Assembly: GCF_022129445.1 (NCBI RefSeq)
Contig: NZ_JADQAQ010000010.1
Location: 1-64,000, forward strand
From: Photobacterium sp. Ph5
Lineage (GTDB): Bacteria; Pseudomonadota; Gammaproteobacteria; Enterobacterales; Vibrionaceae
Reading direction: 5' to 3'
Length of the DNA: 64,000 bases
The translations under genes were made by a program, and so were the position numbers. Positions 29,945 to 40,725 of this stretch are shown one piece after another (within the stretch, counting starts at the first letter, position 1; every line of letters begins with the position of its first letter). The notes beneath the pieces were generated by a model. The model ran no database searches. It was not told the origin of the DNA and saw only the letters and a list, made by a program, of their open reading frames with translations.

Positions 29945-30622
29945 ATGTCTACTCATGCTCCAGTCATCACTGTTGATGGTCCAAGCGGCGCCGGAAAGGG
30001 GACGCTATGTATGCTATTAGCAGAAAAACTGGGCTGGAATTTATTAGATTCTGGTGCAATTTACCGTGTTTTAGCATTAGCGGCTATTCATCATGGTGTT
30101 GATATCGAATCAGAAGACGCTTTAGTCCCTCTTGCTGCGCACCTAGATGTTCAGTTTATTGCAGAAGGTGAGTTGGTTAAGGTTATTCTTGAAGGTGAAG
30201 ATGTTTCTGACACACTTCGTACCGAAGAAGTAGGTAATACAGCATCAAAAGTGGCTGCTTTACCTCGCGTTCGTGAAGCGTTACTACGTCGTCAACGCGC
30301 TTTTAGTGAGCATCCAGGCCTTGTGGCAGACGGTCGCGACATGGGAACTGTTGTTTTTCAAGGCGCAGAAGTGAAAATCTTCCTTGATGCAAGTGCAGAA
30401 GAACGTGCAACTCGACGTATGAATCAGTTGCAAAAAAAAGGCTTAGATGTTAACTTTGGCAGCCTTTTGAGCGAAATTCAGGAGCGAGACTACCGCGATC
30501 GCAATCGTGCTGTAGCGCCTTTACGCCCTGCTGATGACGCATTAGTGCTGGATTCAACCGAATTATCGATTGATCAAGTACTTGAGAAAGTCTTAGCGTA
30601 TGTTGATGCTAAGCTAAAATAA
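29945..30622 (+). CDS. cmk: Cytidylate kinase
   Basis: A 225-residue CMP/dCMP kinase. The P-loop GPSGAGKGT is at residues 12-20, and [13 protein letters not shown]-binding SGAIYR and LRTEEV are visible. GGAGAAAACCT precedes the ATG. It starts the conserved cmk-rpsA-ihfB block, with rpsA 124 bases downstream. Length is close to E. coli (227). Confidence 0.97.
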   Translation: MSTHAPVITVDGPSGAGKGTLCMLLAEKLGWNLLDSGAIYRVLALAAIHHGVDIESEDALVPLAAHLDVQFIAEGELVKVILEGEDVSDTLRTEEVGNTASKVAALPRVREALLRRQRAFSEHPGLVADGRDMGTVVFQGAEVKIFLDASAEERATRRMNQLQKKGLDVNFGSLLSEIQERDYRDRNRAVAPLRPADDALVLDSTELSIDQVLEKVLAYVDAKLK

Positions 30623-30745
30623 CGAATCCATATTTAGTTGTGTAAACAGCTAAATAACGTCAGTGTCATGGATGATAACTGACTTTATTATCAACCCCAT
30701 GCGGTAGGATACCCATGGTTGTTTATCATATTGAAGATTAATTAA

Positions 30746-32416
30746 ATGACTGAATCTTTTGCTCAACTCTTTGAAGAGTCGCTAAACCAAGTTGAAACTC
30801 GCCCAGGTGCAATCGTTAAAGGTACTGTAGTAGCTATCGAAAACGGTTACGTACTAGTTGACGCTGGTCTAAAATCTGAGTCATCTATTCCTGCTGAAGA
30901 ATTCAAGAACGCTGCTGGCGAACTAGAAATCGAAGTTGGTGCTCAGGTAGACGTTGCTCTTGATGCGATCGAAGACGGTTTCGGTGAAACTAAACTTTCT
31001 CGTGAGAAAGCTAAGCGCCACGAAGCTTGGATCCAGCTTGAAAAAGCTTACGAAGATGCTGAAACAGTTGTTGGTATCATCAACGGTAAAGTTAAGGGCG
31101 GCTTCACAGTTGAACTTAACGGCATCCGTGCGTTCCTACCAGGTTCACTAGTAGACGTACGTCCAGTTCGTGACACTGCTCACCTAGAAAACAAAGAACT
31201 TGAGTTCAAAGTAATCAAGCTAGACCAGAAGCGTAACAACGTTGTTGTTTCTCGTCGCGCAGTTATCGAGTCTGAGAACAGCGTTGAGCGTGATGAACTA
31301 CTTGCTTCTCTACAAGAAGGCATGGAAGTTAAAGGTATCGTTAAGAACCTTACTGACTACGGCGCATTCGTTGATCTTGGCGGTGTTGACGGTCTTCTAC
31401 ACATCACTGACATGGCTTGGAAGCGTGTTAAGCACCCTTCTGAAATCGTTAATGTTGGCGATGAAATCAACGTTAAAGTTCTTAAGTTTGACCGTGAGCG
31501 TACTCGCGTATCACTAGGTCTTAAGCAACTTGGCGAAGATCCATGGGTTGCAATCGCTAAGCGTTACCCAGAAAGCACTAAGCTTACTGGCCGCGTAACT
31601 AACCTAACTGACTACGGCTGCTTCGTTGAAATCGAAGAAGGCGTTGAAGGTCTAGTACACGTTTCTGAAATGGATTGGACTAACAAAAACATCCACCCAT
31701 CTAAAGTTGTTAACGTGGGCGACGAAGTTGAAGTTATGGTTCTTGATATCGACGAAGAGCGTCGTCGTATCTCTCTAGGTCTTAAGCAGTGTAAAGCTAA
31801 CCCATGGCAGTCATTTGCAGAAATGCAAGCTAAGGGCGACAAAGTTACTGGTAAGATCAAGTCTATCACTGACTTCGGTATCTTCATCGGTCTTGAAGGC
31901 GGCATCGACGGTCTAGTTCACCTATCTGACATTTCTTGGAATGTTTCTGGTGAAGACGCAGTTCGTGACTTCAAGAAAGGCGACGAAATCTCTGCAGTAG
32001 TTCTAGCAGTAGACGCTGAGCGTGAGCGTATCTCTCTAGGTGTTAAGCAAATCGAAGAAGACCCATTCAACTCTTTCGTTGCTGATACTAAGAAAGGTGC
32101 TCTAGTAACTGGTAAAGTTACTGCTGTTGACGCTAAAGGCGCAACTGTTGAGCTAGGCGAAGGCATCGAAGGTTACCTACGCGCTTCTGAAGCATCTGTA
32201 GACCGTGTTGAAGACGCAACTCTAGTTCTTTCTGTTGGCGATTCTGTTGAAGCTAAATTCACAGGCGTTGATCGTAAGAACCGCGTAATCAACCTATCTG
32301 TACGCGCTAAAGACGTTGCTGAAGAGCAAGAAGCAATGGCTACTCTGAACAAGCAAGATGATGCTGCGTTCGGTAATGCTATGGCTGACGCTTTCAAAGC
32401 TGCTAAAGGCGAATAA
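30746..32416 (+). CDS. rpsA: 30S ribosomal protein S1
   Basis: A 556-residue ribosomal protein S1 with six S1 (OB-fold) repeats. The first two bind the ribosome and the last four bind mRNA; motifs such as [24 protein letters not shown] and [22 protein letters not shown] mark repeats 3 and 4. Codon choice is strongly biased (CTA, GGC, AAC, GAA, GTT), as expected for a highly expressed gene and unlike most neighbours. Length equals E. coli S1 (557). It lies between cmk and ihfB. Confidence 0.98.
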   Translation: MTESFAQLFEESLNQVETRPGAIVKGTVVAIENGYVLVDAGLKSESSIPAEEFKNAAGELEIEVGAQVDVALDAIEDGFGETKLSREKAKRHEAWIQLEKAYEDAETVVGIINGKVKGGFTVELNGIRAFLPGSLVDVRPVRDTAHLENKELEFKVIKLDQKRNNVVVSRRAVIESENSVERDELLASLQEGMEVKGIVKNLTDYGAFVDLGGVDGLLHITDMAWKRVKHPSEIVNVGDEINVKVLKFDRERTRVSLGLKQLGEDPWVAIAKRYPESTKLTGRVTNLTDYGCFVEIEEGVEGLVHVSEMDWTNKNIHPSKVVNVGDEVEVMVLDIDEERRRISLGLKQCKANPWQSFAEMQAKGDKVTGKIKSITDFGIFIGLEGGIDGLVHLSDISWNVSGEDAVRDFKKGDEISAVVLAVDAERERISLGVKQIEEDPFNSFVADTKKGALVTGKVTAVDAKGATVELGEGIEGYLRASEASVDRVEDATLVLSVGDSVEAKFTGVDRKNRVINLSVRAKDVAEEQEAMATLNKQDDAAFGNAMADAFKAAKGE

Positions 32417-32423
32417 TTGAGCA

Positions 32424-32454
32424 TAGAGGGAATAGGCTTAGCTTTTTCCCTCTA
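32424..32454 (+). promoter_or_regulatory. Hairpin between rpsA and ihfB
   Basis: TAGAGGGAA/TTCCCTCTA 9-bp stem with 13-base loop, not followed by a T-tract. It may reduce read-through into ihfB or protect the rpsA 3' end. Confidence 0.5.
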
Positions 32455-32495
32455 AACGGCTATACTATTGAGAAACTTACTAAAACGGAGTGTTT

Positions 32496-32786
32496 ATGAC
32501 AAAGTCTGAGTTAATTGAAAGACTATGTAGTCAACAAACACATCTTTCTGCTAAACAAGTAGAAGATGCAATCAAGGATATCCTTGAAAATATGGCGAAC
32601 ACGCTTGCTGAAGGCGATCGCATTGAGATCCGTGGCTTTGGTAGCTTCTCATTGCATTACCGTGCTCCTCGCGTAGGCCGTAACCCTAAAACTGGTGATA
32701 AAGTTGAGTTAGACGGTAAATACGTTCCTCACTTCAAGCCAGGTAAAGAATTACGTGACCGTGTTAATGCATCAATTGCTGCTTAA
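32496..32786 (+). CDS. ihfB: Integration host factor beta subunit
   Basis: A 96-residue DNA-bending protein of the HU/IHF family. [10 protein letters not shown] at the start and [31 protein letters not shown] at the arm and C terminus are near-identical to E. coli IhfB (94 residues). The ATG at 32496 is chosen over a GTG at 32490 because GGAG lies five bases upstream. It works as a heterodimer with IhfA. It follows rpsA closely. Confidence 0.96.
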   Translation: MTKSELIERLCSQQTHLSAKQVEDAIKDILENMANTLAEGDRIEIRGFGSFSLHYRAPRVGRNPKTGDKVELDGKYVPHFKPGKELRDRVNASIAA

Positions 32787-32800
32787 CCGCGAATAGAACA

Positions 32801-32834
32801 AAAAAACGGCATACTCTCAGTATGCCGTTTTTTT
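32801..32834 (+). terminator. Terminator of ihfB
   Basis: AAAACGGCATACT/AGTATGCCGTTTT long perfect stem with a T-tract. Confidence 0.92.
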
Positions 32835-32915
32835 ATGTCTTTTGATCATGGTCTGATGAGCAAAATTACTGCATAATCAAGCTATCATATTGTTGATTTA
32901 GTGAGAGGATTCACG

Positions 32916-33200
32916 ATGAAAATTTTGGGTATTATTGTTTTAGTTGCTGCATTCTTAATAACACTGGCTCTCGGTGCGCAAAACCAAATTTTAGTAAACT
33001 TTGACTATCTAGTTGCTCAAGGCGAATTCCAATTATCAACGCTATTAGGTATTGCATTTGGTTCTGGCTTTATCATTGGCTGGTTGATCTGTGGTACGTT
33101 ATATCTAAAAGCACGTTTTGCTAAAAATCGTTTAGCGAAGAAAGTGACAAAACAGCAACAAGAACTAGATTCTCTACGCGCACAGCCTGTAAAGGAATAA
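32916..33200 (+). CDS. lapA: Lipopolysaccharide assembly protein LapA
   Basis: A 94-residue inner-membrane protein, formerly YciS. Two hydrophobic helices (about residues 3-22 and 40-62) and a C-terminal charged coiled segment (KKVTKQQQELDSLRAQ) fit LapA. ATG 32916 is chosen because AGAGGA lies upstream; the GTG at 32901 is part of the same region. It is six bases from lapB, so the two are co-transcribed; LapA and LapB act with FtsH in controlling LpxC. Confidence 0.92.
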   Translation: MKILGIIVLVAAFLITLALGAQNQILVNFDYLVAQGEFQLSTLLGIAFGSGFIIGWLICGTLYLKARFAKNRLAKKVTKQQQELDSLRAQPVKE

Positions 33201-33206
33201 GTATTA

Positions 33207-34376
33207 ATGCTTGAACTGTTGTTCCTACTATTACCCATTGCGGCAGCTTATGGCTGGTATATGGGTAACAGGAGCGCAAGTAATAATCGACAAGAGCAGT
33301 CTCATCGCTTATCTCGTCAATACGTGACAGGTCTTAATTTACTGTTATCTGATCAATCAGATAAAGCGGTTGATCTGTTTATTGAGCTGCTTCAAGTTGA
33401 TAGCGAAACTATCGATACTCACCTTGCTTTGGGTAACTTATTCCGAAGCCGAGGGGAGGTCGATCGTGCTATTCGCATTCACCAAAACTTGATTGCTCGT
33501 CCTAACTTGACGATAGAACAACGTAACTTGGCGCTTCAGCAGTTAGCAAAAGATTACATGGTTGCCGGTTTTTTAGATCGTGCCGAACGCATCTTTGAAC
33601 AATTACTGGATGAGCCTGAATATAAAAAACCTGCCTTACAGCAGTTATTGTCTATCTATCAGCAAACACGAGAGTGGGAGAATGCGATAGATATGGCTTC
33701 CCAACTTGTTAAGTTAGGTAAAACCAAATTAAAGCATGATATTGCACATTATTGGTGTGAACTTGCCATGCTTGAGATGAGTGCACAGAATCAGGATAAA
33801 GCGATTCAGTGTTTGAAAAAGGCACTCTCAGCGGATAAACAGTGTGTCCGCGCTTCGATCACTATGGCTAAAATTCAGATCAAAGATCGAGAATTTAAGC
33901 AGGCAGCCAAAACGCTTGAACGTGTTCTTGAGCAAGATGCTGAATTTATTGGCGAGGCTTTACCTCTGTTATTAGAATGTTATGAAGCATTGCATAATGA
34001 ATCGGGATGGCTGAAATATCTACAGCAATGCGTTGAAGTTAAAGCGGGCGCTTCAGCTGAACTCATGTTAGCAGACGAAATTGCGAAAAATGAAGGAGCC
34101 GTTTCTGCTCAAGCATTCATGACTCGTCAGCTACAAAAGAACCCGACCATGAAAGGCTTCTACCAGTTAATGGAATATCATTTAGATGAAGCGGAAGAAG
34201 GTCGAGCAAAAGAAAGTTTGACCAGCTTACGACATCTCGTTGGTGAGCAATTAAAAATTAAACCGCGTTACCGCTGTCGCCAGTGTGGGTTTGCTACCCA
34301 CTCATTATATTGGCAGTGTCCATCTTGTAAGAGCTGGGGACAAGTTAAACCCATTCGTGGATTGGATGGCGAATAA
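33207..34376 (+). CDS. lapB: Lipopolysaccharide assembly protein LapB
   Basis: A 389-residue protein with an N-terminal transmembrane anchor (about 3-17), tandem TPR repeats through the middle and a C-terminal rubredoxin-like zinc motif: CRQCGFATHSLYWQCPSCKSWG with two Cys pairs. LapB (YciM) recruits FtsH to degrade LpxC and so couples lipid A synthesis to demand. Length equals E. coli LapB (389). It follows lapA with a six-base gap and ends in a short terminator. Confidence 0.96.
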   Translation: MLELLFLLLPIAAAYGWYMGNRSASNNRQEQSHRLSRQYVTGLNLLLSDQSDKAVDLFIELLQVDSETIDTHLALGNLFRSRGEVDRAIRIHQNLIARPNLTIEQRNLALQQLAKDYMVAGFLDRAERIFEQLLDEPEYKKPALQQLLSIYQQTREWENAIDMASQLVKLGKTKLKHDIAHYWCELAMLEMSAQNQDKAIQCLKKALSADKQCVRASITMAKIQIKDREFKQAAKTLERVLEQDAEFIGEALPLLLECYEALHNESGWLKYLQQCVEVKAGASAELMLADEIAKNEGAVSAQAFMTRQLQKNPTMKGFYQLMEYHLDEAEEGRAKESLTSLRHLVGEQLKIKPRYRCRQCGFATHSLYWQCPSCKSWGQVKPIRGLDGE

Positions 34377-34395
34377 TGCTTGTTATGAATAAAAA

Positions 34396-34422
34396 GACCA
34401 GACCATATGTTCTGGTTTTTTT
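34396..34422 (+). terminator. Terminator of lapAB
   Basis: ACCAGA/TCTGGT stem with an eight-base loop followed by a T-tract. Confidence 0.65.
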
Positions 34423-34447
34423 ATGTCTAATGAAACGTTAATTTTAT

Positions 34448-34463
34448 TCGTAAACGTTTGCGT
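34448..34463. promoter_or_regulatory. PurR operator upstream of pyrF
   Basis: TCGTAAACGTTTGCGT matches the PurR consensus ACGCAAACGTTTGCGT at 14 of 16 positions with the central AAACGTTTGCGT intact. It lies 68 bases upstream of the pyrF start, where a promoter would be. Whether this PurR regulates pyrF in this organism is inferred. Confidence 0.6.
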
Positions 34464-34530
34464 TTGATGTAAAATCTGCGCGCGGCTGGATTGCTGCAGT
34501 AGGAAACAATTAGATATCACAGGAGACTCA

Positions 34531-35241
34531 ATGCTAGACGCTAAAGTAATAGACCCTAAAGTAATCGTAGCCCTTGATTATGATAATCAGAATGAGGCAC
34601 TCGCTTTCGTCGATCGTATTGAGCCGGGAAGTTGCCGATTAAAAGTCGGTAAAGAGATGTTCACTTTTTTTGGTCCTGATTTTGTGCGTCAATTGCATGA
34701 AAGGGGACATTCTGTATTTTTAGACCTGAAATTTCACGATATACCAAATACTTGTTCAAAGGCTGTAAAAGCGGCTGCTGAGCTTGGGGTGTGGATGGTT
34801 AACGTTCATGCAAGTGGTGGTGAGCGTATGATGACGGCTTCGCGTGACATTCTTGAGCCTTATGGTAAAGACCGTCCGTTATTGATTGGTGTTACGGTTT
34901 TAACGAGTATGGAAGCATCTGATCTTGCTGGTATTGGTATTGAGCGTGAACCTCAACAACAGGTTTTAAATCTAGCGAATTTAGTTAAAAATAGTGGGTT
35001 GGATGGGGTAGTTTGTTCTGCACATGAAGCACATAGCTTGAAGCAAGATTTGGGTCAGAGCTTTAAGTTGGTAACACCAGGTATTCGCCCTGTAGGGAGT
35101 GATGCGGGTGATCAACGTAGAATTATGACACCAGTAGAGGCGATGGCTGCTGGTTCTGATTATCTTGTGATTGGACGACCAATTACACAAGCTGCGGATC
35201 CTGCAAGTGTCTTGGCTGAGATAAATAGATCGCTTACGTAG
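34531..35241 (+). CDS. pyrF: Orotidine 5'-phosphate decarboxylase PyrF
   Basis: A 236-residue OMP decarboxylase, the last step of UMP synthesis. [17 protein letters not shown] at the start, the catalytic cluster [12 protein letters not shown] (Asp-Lys-x-x-Asp, about residues 66-77) and the C-terminal [20 protein letters not shown] phosphate-binding loop are all present. Length matches E. coli (245). Ribosome-binding site GGAGACTCA fits. Divergent downstream of the sap operon end. Confidence 0.96.
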   Translation: MLDAKVIDPKVIVALDYDNQNEALAFVDRIEPGSCRLKVGKEMFTFFGPDFVRQLHERGHSVFLDLKFHDIPNTCSKAVKAAAELGVWMVNVHASGGERMMTASRDILEPYGKDRPLLIGVTVLTSMEASDLAGIGIEREPQQQVLNLANLVKNSGLDGVVCSAHEAHSLKQDLGQSFKLVTPGIRPVGSDAGDQRRIMTPVEAMAAGSDYLVIGRPITQAADPASVLAEINRSLT

Positions 35242-35261
35242 TTACCGTTATATAAATGAAG

Positions 35262-35287
35262 AAGCCCGCTTTGATGCGGGCTTTTTG
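35262..35287 (+). terminator. Terminator of pyrF
   Basis: AAGCCCGC/GCGGGCTT perfect eight-bp stem with a TTTT tail; lies between pyrF and the convergent sapF end. Confidence 0.85.
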
Positions 35288-35304
35288 ATCTTAATTGACA
35301 CCGA

Positions 35305-36129
35305 TTATGTGCTAATTTTTGGTGTTGAATTATTAATACGTGTACTTTTATCTTTCTTTGGAGAGCTAAAGTGGCTATCTAATAATTTCTGTGTCAGTGG
35401 ATGTTTTGGGTTGTTAAATACATTTGTAGTGCGGCCTTTTTCCACCACTTCACCGTCTTGCATTACCATTACTTTGTCACTGAAGTGTTTTACCACTCCC
35501 ATGTGCTGTGATACATAGATATAGGATAACCCCATTTCTTCTTGTAATTCTAATAACAGATTTATCATCTGAGAGCGCATGGACATGTCAAGTCCGTTAA
35601 GCGCTTCATCAGCAACGATAATACAGGGCTGAAGAATGAGAGCACGGGCTAATGAAACACGCTGTTTTTGACCCGTTGCCAGCATTTGTGGATAAAAATA
35701 AGCATGTTCAGGGAGTAAGCCGACGCGTTTGAGCGTATCCATAATACGTTTTTCACGCGCTTGCGGCGTCATATTGGTATTACGTTTTAATGGGCCTTCC
35801 AGAATACGACCAATTTGAATACGAGGGTTAAGTGACGTATTCGGATCTTGGAAAATCATTCGGATCAGCTTACAGCGCGTTTGGTAATCACCACTTGATA
35901 AGGTGTCACCATTTACACGAATAATACCGCTGGTTGGTTCGATAACACCGGATAGCATTTTTGCTAAGGTTGATTTACCTGAACCATTTTCGCCCAGTAA
36001 CGCAATTGTTTCACCTGCTTCAAGATGAAAAGAGACTGGTTTTACTGCTTCGATGGTACGTCTACGGAAAAAACTTGAGCGGTAGTGGTAATCTTTCTTA
36101 AGATTTTCTACTTCCAGTAACGAACTCAT
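35305..36129 (-). CDS. sapF: Sap ABC transporter ATPase SapF
   Basis: A 274-residue ABC ATPase. Walker [10 protein letters not shown] (about residue 49), Q-loop [11 protein letters not shown], signature reading ATGQKQR instead of SGGQ (E. coli SapF has APGQKQR, so this is family-typical) and Walker [13 protein letters not shown] are visible. With SapD it powers the SapBC permease, linked to antimicrobial-peptide resistance in pathogens and to putrescine export in E. coli. Its start overlaps sapD's stop by four bases. Confidence 0.93.
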   Translation of the reverse strand: MSSLLEVENLKKDYHYRSSFFRRRTIEAVKPVSFHLEAGETIALLGENGSGKSTLAKMLSGVIEPTSGIIRVNGDTLSSGDYQTRCKLIRMIFQDPNTSLNPRIQIGRILEGPLKRNTNMTPQAREKRIMDTLKRVGLLPEHAYFYPQMLATGQKQRVSLARALILQPCIIVADEALNGLDMSMRSQMINLLLELQEEMGLSYIYVSQHMGVVKHFSDKVMVMQDGEVVEKGRTTNVFNNPKHPLTQKLLDSHFSSPKKDKSTRINNSTPKIST

Positions 36130-37127
36130 TTGTTGTCTTCCTCCATGTTTAGCGGGAAGTGGCAGCTAAACTTATGGTTTTTAATTTTTCTACGTTTAGG
36201 CACTTCAACACATTTACGTTGGGCGTGAGGGCAACGAGGACCTAATCGGCAACCAATGGGTAAGTGTTGAAGTGGAGGAATCGACCCCGGTAATGTTTCT
36301 AGTTTTGTCTTATGGCTAATGTTTTCTAAACTAAAATCAGGCATAGCACGCATTAACGCGGCGGTATAAGGGTGGTGTGGTGATTCTAACAATTGCTTAG
36401 AAGTACCTGATTCAACTGATTGTCCACAATACATTACCGTAATTCTATCAGCCCACTGAGTAACAGTCGTAAGATCATGACTGACTAATAAAATAGTGGT
36501 ATTACCTAACTGATTCATTCGACTTAATAAGCGAAAAATCTGCGCTTGAGTAATAGGATCTAAATCGTTGGTTGGTTCATCAGCAATCAATAAACGAGGA
36601 CGGTTCGCAATCGCCATTGCAATCATGACTTTTTGACATTCACCATCTGTTAATTCATAAGGGTAGCTACGCATGACACGTTTGTGCTCTTTGATTCCGA
36701 CTTTATGCAAAAGTGCGATAGCTTGTTTTTGGCGCCAATGAAAGCGTTGCCAAAAATGCCCAGTGAAAGAGGATGAAGGAATTGCTTCTTCCAGCTGTTC
36801 CCCAATCGGCTCTGAAGGATCAAGACAGGTTGATGGCTCTTGGAAAATCATTGCCATCTCGCGTCCAACAATTTTACGTCGCTCACGATGAGATAGTGTG
36901 AGTAAATCAATATCGCCTAAGCGCATGCGATCAGCACTTACACGCCAATTATCTTTACACACGCCAGCAATTGCTTTCGCAACAAGACTTTTACCTGAGC
37001 CTGATTCACCCACTAAACCACGAATTTCACTTTCGTTAATCGTTAAGCTCATTCTATCAACCGCTTTCACCATACCTTGTGGTGTATCGATTTCGATAGT
37101 GAGATTGCGTATATCGAGTAATGGCAT
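36126..37127 (-). CDS. sapD: Sap ABC transporter ATPase SapD
   Basis: A 333-residue ABC ATPase of the oligopeptide group. It has [14 protein letters not shown] at the start, Walker A GESGSGKS, Walker [13 protein letters not shown], a DGECQK signature and a C-terminal Cys-rich [15 protein letters not shown] motif. The start at 37127 is preferred over 37169 because it aligns with E. coli SapD and sits just past the sapC stop, with GGGGA upstream. It is the fourth gene of sapABCDF. Confidence 0.93.
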   Translation of the reverse strand: MPLLDIRNLTIEIDTPQGMVKAVDRMSLTINESEIRGLVGESGSGKSLVAKAIAGVCKDNWRVSADRMRLGDIDLLTLSHRERRKIVGREMAMIFQEPSTCLDPSEPIGEQLEEAIPSSSFTGHFWQRFHWRQKQAIALLHKVGIKEHKRVMRSYPYELTDGECQKVMIAMAIANRPRLLIADEPTNDLDPITQAQIFRLLSRMNQLGNTTILLVSHDLTTVTQWADRITVMYCGQSVESGTSKQLLESPHHPYTAALMRAMPDFSLENISHKTKLETLPGSIPPLQHLPIGCRLGPRCPHAQRKCVEVPKRRKIKNHKFSCHFPLNMEEDNK

Positions 37128-37128
37128 A

Positions 37129-38016
37129 TTAATCAATCCCCGCATTAAGTGCTTGGCGAAGGCCATCACCGACTAAATTAATCACTAGAACGCTAAACAT
37201 AATGGCAAGACCTGGTAATGTGACGGTCCAAGGTGCAAGGTAAATAAGTTCAACAGAATCACCCAGCATTGCACCCCATTCGGGTTGCGGTGTTTGCGCA
37301 CCTAGCCCTAAAAAACCTAATGCGGCAATATCTAAAATGGCAATAGATATTGCACGGGTCATTTCAGTAATGATGGTGGTTAAAATATTGGGTAAGATTG
37401 AGTTCCACAAGAGATAAAAATTATTTGCGCCATCTAATCGTGCCGCTATAACGTAATCTTTAGCCACTTCAGTATGAACTGCAGTGTACACAGCTCGAAT
37501 AAAACGAGGGATTAATGCTAGCCAAATAGCGAGTAGGATATGTGTTTCCCCTGGCCCCATATAAGCCACCACAATGATAGCCAGTAGCAGAGAAGGGATA
37601 GACAGGACGGTATCTAAAATATGGTTTAGAAAGCTTGATTTTAAACCTTGGCTCATTCCGGCAAGAATACCGATCAGTAAACCTATAACGCTGGATGCAA
37701 AGGCCACTAATAAGGCATAGCCAAACGTGAGCTGTGAACCAATGATTAGGCGAGATAAAATGTCACGGCCTAAATCATCGGTACCAAAGAAAAAGTTCAC
37801 ATGGCCCGAGTTGTCCCATGATGGTGGCATGAGAAGCTCACCAACTTGTTTTATCGGAGAATAGGGCGCTAGCCATTGTGCTGTTAGGGTGATAATAAGC
37901 AAAAACAGCAAACACCATAGACCAAACATTGCCAGTGAGTTTGCTCTGAAATTTTGCCAAGCACGCTCCCATTGGGTTGGGATTGTTTCTTCTTGGTAAA
38001 CACTATTTGATGGCAT
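37129..38016 (-). CDS. sapC: Sap ABC transporter permease SapC
   Basis: A 295-residue inner-membrane permease with about six transmembrane helices. N-terminal cytoplasmic segment of about 30 residues, then a first helix, and the BPD_transp EAA-type loop ([19 protein letters not shown], about residue 190). Length is close to E. coli SapC (296). It overlaps sapB by 14 bases and is one base from sapD, so translation is coupled. Confidence 0.92.
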   Translation of the reverse strand: MPSNSVYQEETIPTQWERAWQNFRANSLAMFGLWCLLFLLIITLTAQWLAPYSPIKQVGELLMPPSWDNSGHVNFFFGTDDLGRDILSRLIIGSQLTFGYALLVAFASSVIGLLIGILAGMSQGLKSSFLNHILDTVLSIPSLLLAIIVVAYMGPGETHILLAIWLALIPRFIRAVYTAVHTEVAKDYVIAARLDGANNFYLLWNSILPNILTTIITEMTRAISIAILDIAALGFLGLGAQTPQPEWGAMLGDSVELIYLAPWTVTLPGLAIMFSVLVINLVGDGLRQALNAGID

Positions 38017-38965
38017 ACCATTCCTTCCTTACTAATGGGTTCACCATAGCACCAGCCAAATCAGATAAAATATTAGCCAATAATATGAAACTGCCGACTG
38101 TTATTACACCAGCTTGAATGGCAACATAATTTTGCTCTGCAATCGCATTAAGTAACCAACGACCAATACCCGGCCAATTAAAAATAGATTCCGTAAGCAT
38201 GGCAAAGGTCATCATTGCTGCAAACTGCATCCCTAGTTTAGGAATAATCGGGGGCAGGGCATTTTTCATGGCATGGCGACGAACGATTTCAAAGGTCGAT
38301 AAACCTTTTGTTTGGGCAACTTTGATGTAGTTTTTTGTCATTACGTCTGAAATTGAGGCACGGGTTAAACGTATTACTTCCGTTGTTGGTGCCATCGCTA
38401 ACACAATGGTTGGTAATACCAAATGTTGTAGTGCATTAATAAATGCATCCATGCGGTATGGCTTATTTGATAACAAAATGTCAACTAGAGCGAAGCCTGT
38501 GACATGATCAAATTGATATAACAAACTGTAACGCCCAGAAACAGGTAGCCAGCCCAAATTTAGTGAAAATAATAGAATCAATAGCATCGCTAACCAAAAT
38601 AGTGGGATGGAATAGCCCAGCAAGGTTATTGATGAAATGATAGTATCAAGAGGCTGTCCTCGGTGTACACCTGCGATAGTACCAAGTGGAATTCCAACGA
38701 TTAAGGATAGTATAAAAGCAAAAAAGCAGAGCTCTAACGTTGCAGGGAAAACCGTTAAAATTTCACTGCTAATTGGTACGCCATTAGCCGTGATACCAAG
38801 GTTGCCTGAAAGTAAGTTGTCTAAATATAAAATCCAACCACTGAAAAAGCTTTGATGTGCCCATTGCAATTGGGTGTCTAAACGCAAAATACTAAAACCA
38901 ATCAAGGTCAGTATTAACAACGTAATTACAAATAAATTTAGGCGACGTATCGTATAAATAAACAT
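38003..38965 (-). CDS. sapB: Sap ABC transporter permease SapB
   Basis: A 320-residue permease of the DppB family with about six transmembrane helices: RRLNLFVITLLILTLIGFSIL at the start and the EAA loop AQTKGLSTFEIVRRHAMKNALPPIIPKLG (about residue 220). Length matches E. coli SapB (321). It lies three bases after sapA and overlaps sapC. Confidence 0.92.
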   Translation of the reverse strand: MFIYTIRRLNLFVITLLILTLIGFSILRLDTQLQWAHQSFFSGWILYLDNLLSGNLGITANGVPISSEILTVFPATLELCFFAFILSLIVGIPLGTIAGVHRGQPLDTIISSITLLGYSIPLFWLAMLLILLFSLNLGWLPVSGRYSLLYQFDHVTGFALVDILLSNKPYRMDAFINALQHLVLPTIVLAMAPTTEVIRLTRASISDVMTKNYIKVAQTKGLSTFEIVRRHAMKNALPPIIPKLGMQFAAMMTFAMLTESIFNWPGIGRWLLNAIAEQNYVAIQAGVITVGSFILLANILSDLAGAMVNPLVRKEWYAIK

Positions 38966-38968
38966 ACT

Positions 38969-40588
38969 TTACTCAATTCGATAAACACTGGAAAAAGATC
39001 GCGAGCCAAATGGATCCATCTGCAAACCACCCAACGATTTATTATGAGCTTGGAAATGGACACCATGAGCGAGAGGGATCACAGGTATTTGTTGATCCAA
39101 AATATTTTGCGCTTGCTGGTAATATGCTTGGCGTTGTTGTTGCTTATTTGTGCGTAGTGCAATTTCAAGTAAATTATCAAAACCTAGATCACACCAGTTA
39201 GCTACATTGAGCCCTGCTTTTTTAGCATTACATGATAATAATGGTCTTAAGAAATTATCAGGGTCACCGTTATCTGCGATCCAACCAGCAAGAACCATAT
39301 CGTATTGAGTGGTATCAGTTAAACCAACACGTCCAATCGTTTCTTGATGATGTAAAGACACATTGATACCAACTGCTTTTAAATTAGCTTGAATTAATTC
39401 AGCCGTTTTACGAGGGCTTGGGTTATAAGGTCGAGGTTCAAGTGGTACCCACATTGTCAGTACTTGTTTGTAATCATAGCCTGCGGCATCAAGCAGTTGC
39501 TTTGCTTTTTTAGGATTATAAGAAAGTGCTTTACTGTCGTGATTATAAGCCCAAGACATTGGTGGTAATAAGCTTTTTGCTTCGGTTGCAGTGCCGTAGT
39601 AAACTGAATTTAGTAGTGTTTTTCTGTTTATTGCATAATTAATTGCTTCACGTACTTCTAACTTATTCAACGGCGGGCGTTCTGTATTTAATGCCAGAAA
39701 GGATACATTCATCCCCGTTTGCGCAAGTAGTTTATAGTTATCGTTATTTGAAATAACCGGTAACTGGCTAGCAACAGGAGATGAGAGAACATCACACTCA
39801 GAGCTTAGCAACTTAGCAAGATTACCCATACCACGGGCTGAGATATCAAATACCACTTGTTCCATTGGCGCGGCACCTTGCCAATAATCTTTGTTACGTT
39901 TTAAACGAATAAGATCATTGGGTATAAACTGATCAACGTAAAAAGGCCCAGTGCCAATAGGTTTCGTGTCAATAAGATCGATACGTCCAGATTTTAGTAG
40001 TTGTTGGCCATACTGCTGAGAATAAATCACCGCATAGCTGGTCGCTAAGTTAGATAAGAAAGAATTATCTGGGCGGTTTAAAGTAAATTGAACCGTTAGA
40101 GGATCTTTTGCTGCGATGTTATCAATTAAATTAGCGAACCCAAGACTTTCAAACCATGGGTAACGACCACCTGAAATATTGTGAAAAGGGTGGTGGGGAT
40201 TAATGATTCGCTCAAAACTAAAAATAACGTCGTCAGCATTAAGCGGACGTGTTGGAGTAAACCAATCAGTATGTTGGAATTTAACGTTATCACGCAGCTT
40301 AAAGGTATATACCAGACCATCGTCACTGACTGTCCAACTTTTCGCTAGATCTGGAAGTGGTTTATGGCTGATAGGATCGAGTAACAGCAGGCGATCGAAA
40401 ATTTGAGCCGAGAGTGTTTCTGCTGTTAATCCACCATCTGTTAGCTGTGGATTTAATGTTGTCGGAGTATCTTGACCACAATAGACAAAGCCATTGCTTT
40501 GCTTAGCGGTATCATGTGACGGCTCTTTACAACCTAAAAGGCCAAGTAAAGTGAAGCCGGCAATCAAAAGACGACTGTAAGCGCTCAT
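38969..40588 (-). CDS. sapA: Sap transporter substrate-binding lipoprotein SapA
   Basis: A 539-residue periplasmic substrate-binding protein of the oligopeptide/dipeptide family. Residues 1-20 form a signal peptide ending in lipobox LLGC, so it should be a lipoprotein rather than a free periplasmic protein. The SBP_bac_5 core (residues about 30-535) has LNPQLTDGGLTAETLSAQIFDRLL and YNPKKAKQLLDAAGYD. It starts the sapABCDF operon, 137 bases downstream of pspF on the same strand. Confidence 0.92.
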   Translation of the reverse strand: MSAYSRLLIAGFTLLGLLGCKEPSHDTAKQSNGFVYCGQDTPTTLNPQLTDGGLTAETLSAQIFDRLLLLDPISHKPLPDLAKSWTVSDDGLVYTFKLRDNVKFQHTDWFTPTRPLNADDVIFSFERIINPHHPFHNISGGRYPWFESLGFANLIDNIAAKDPLTVQFTLNRPDNSFLSNLATSYAVIYSQQYGQQLLKSGRIDLIDTKPIGTGPFYVDQFIPNDLIRLKRNKDYWQGAAPMEQVVFDISARGMGNLAKLLSSECDVLSSPVASQLPVISNNDNYKLLAQTGMNVSFLALNTERPPLNKLEVREAINYAINRKTLLNSVYYGTATEAKSLLPPMSWAYNHDSKALSYNPKKAKQLLDAAGYDYKQVLTMWVPLEPRPYNPSPRKTAELIQANLKAVGINVSLHHQETIGRVGLTDTTQYDMVLAGWIADNGDPDNFLRPLLSCNAKKAGLNVANWCDLGFDNLLEIALRTNKQQQRQAYYQQAQNILDQQIPVIPLAHGVHFQAHNKSLGGLQMDPFGSRSFSSVYRIE

Positions 40589-40725
40589 ATTTAATAGGCG
40601 TTAAATGAAATTAAGTCGTTAAATTTAACATTTTTCTTTTACCGCCACCAAGCTATCCTGCTTTATTTATAAGGAATTAGTCTAAAACCGTTACTTATCT
40701 TTAATTATTACGCTAATTTGGTTGA

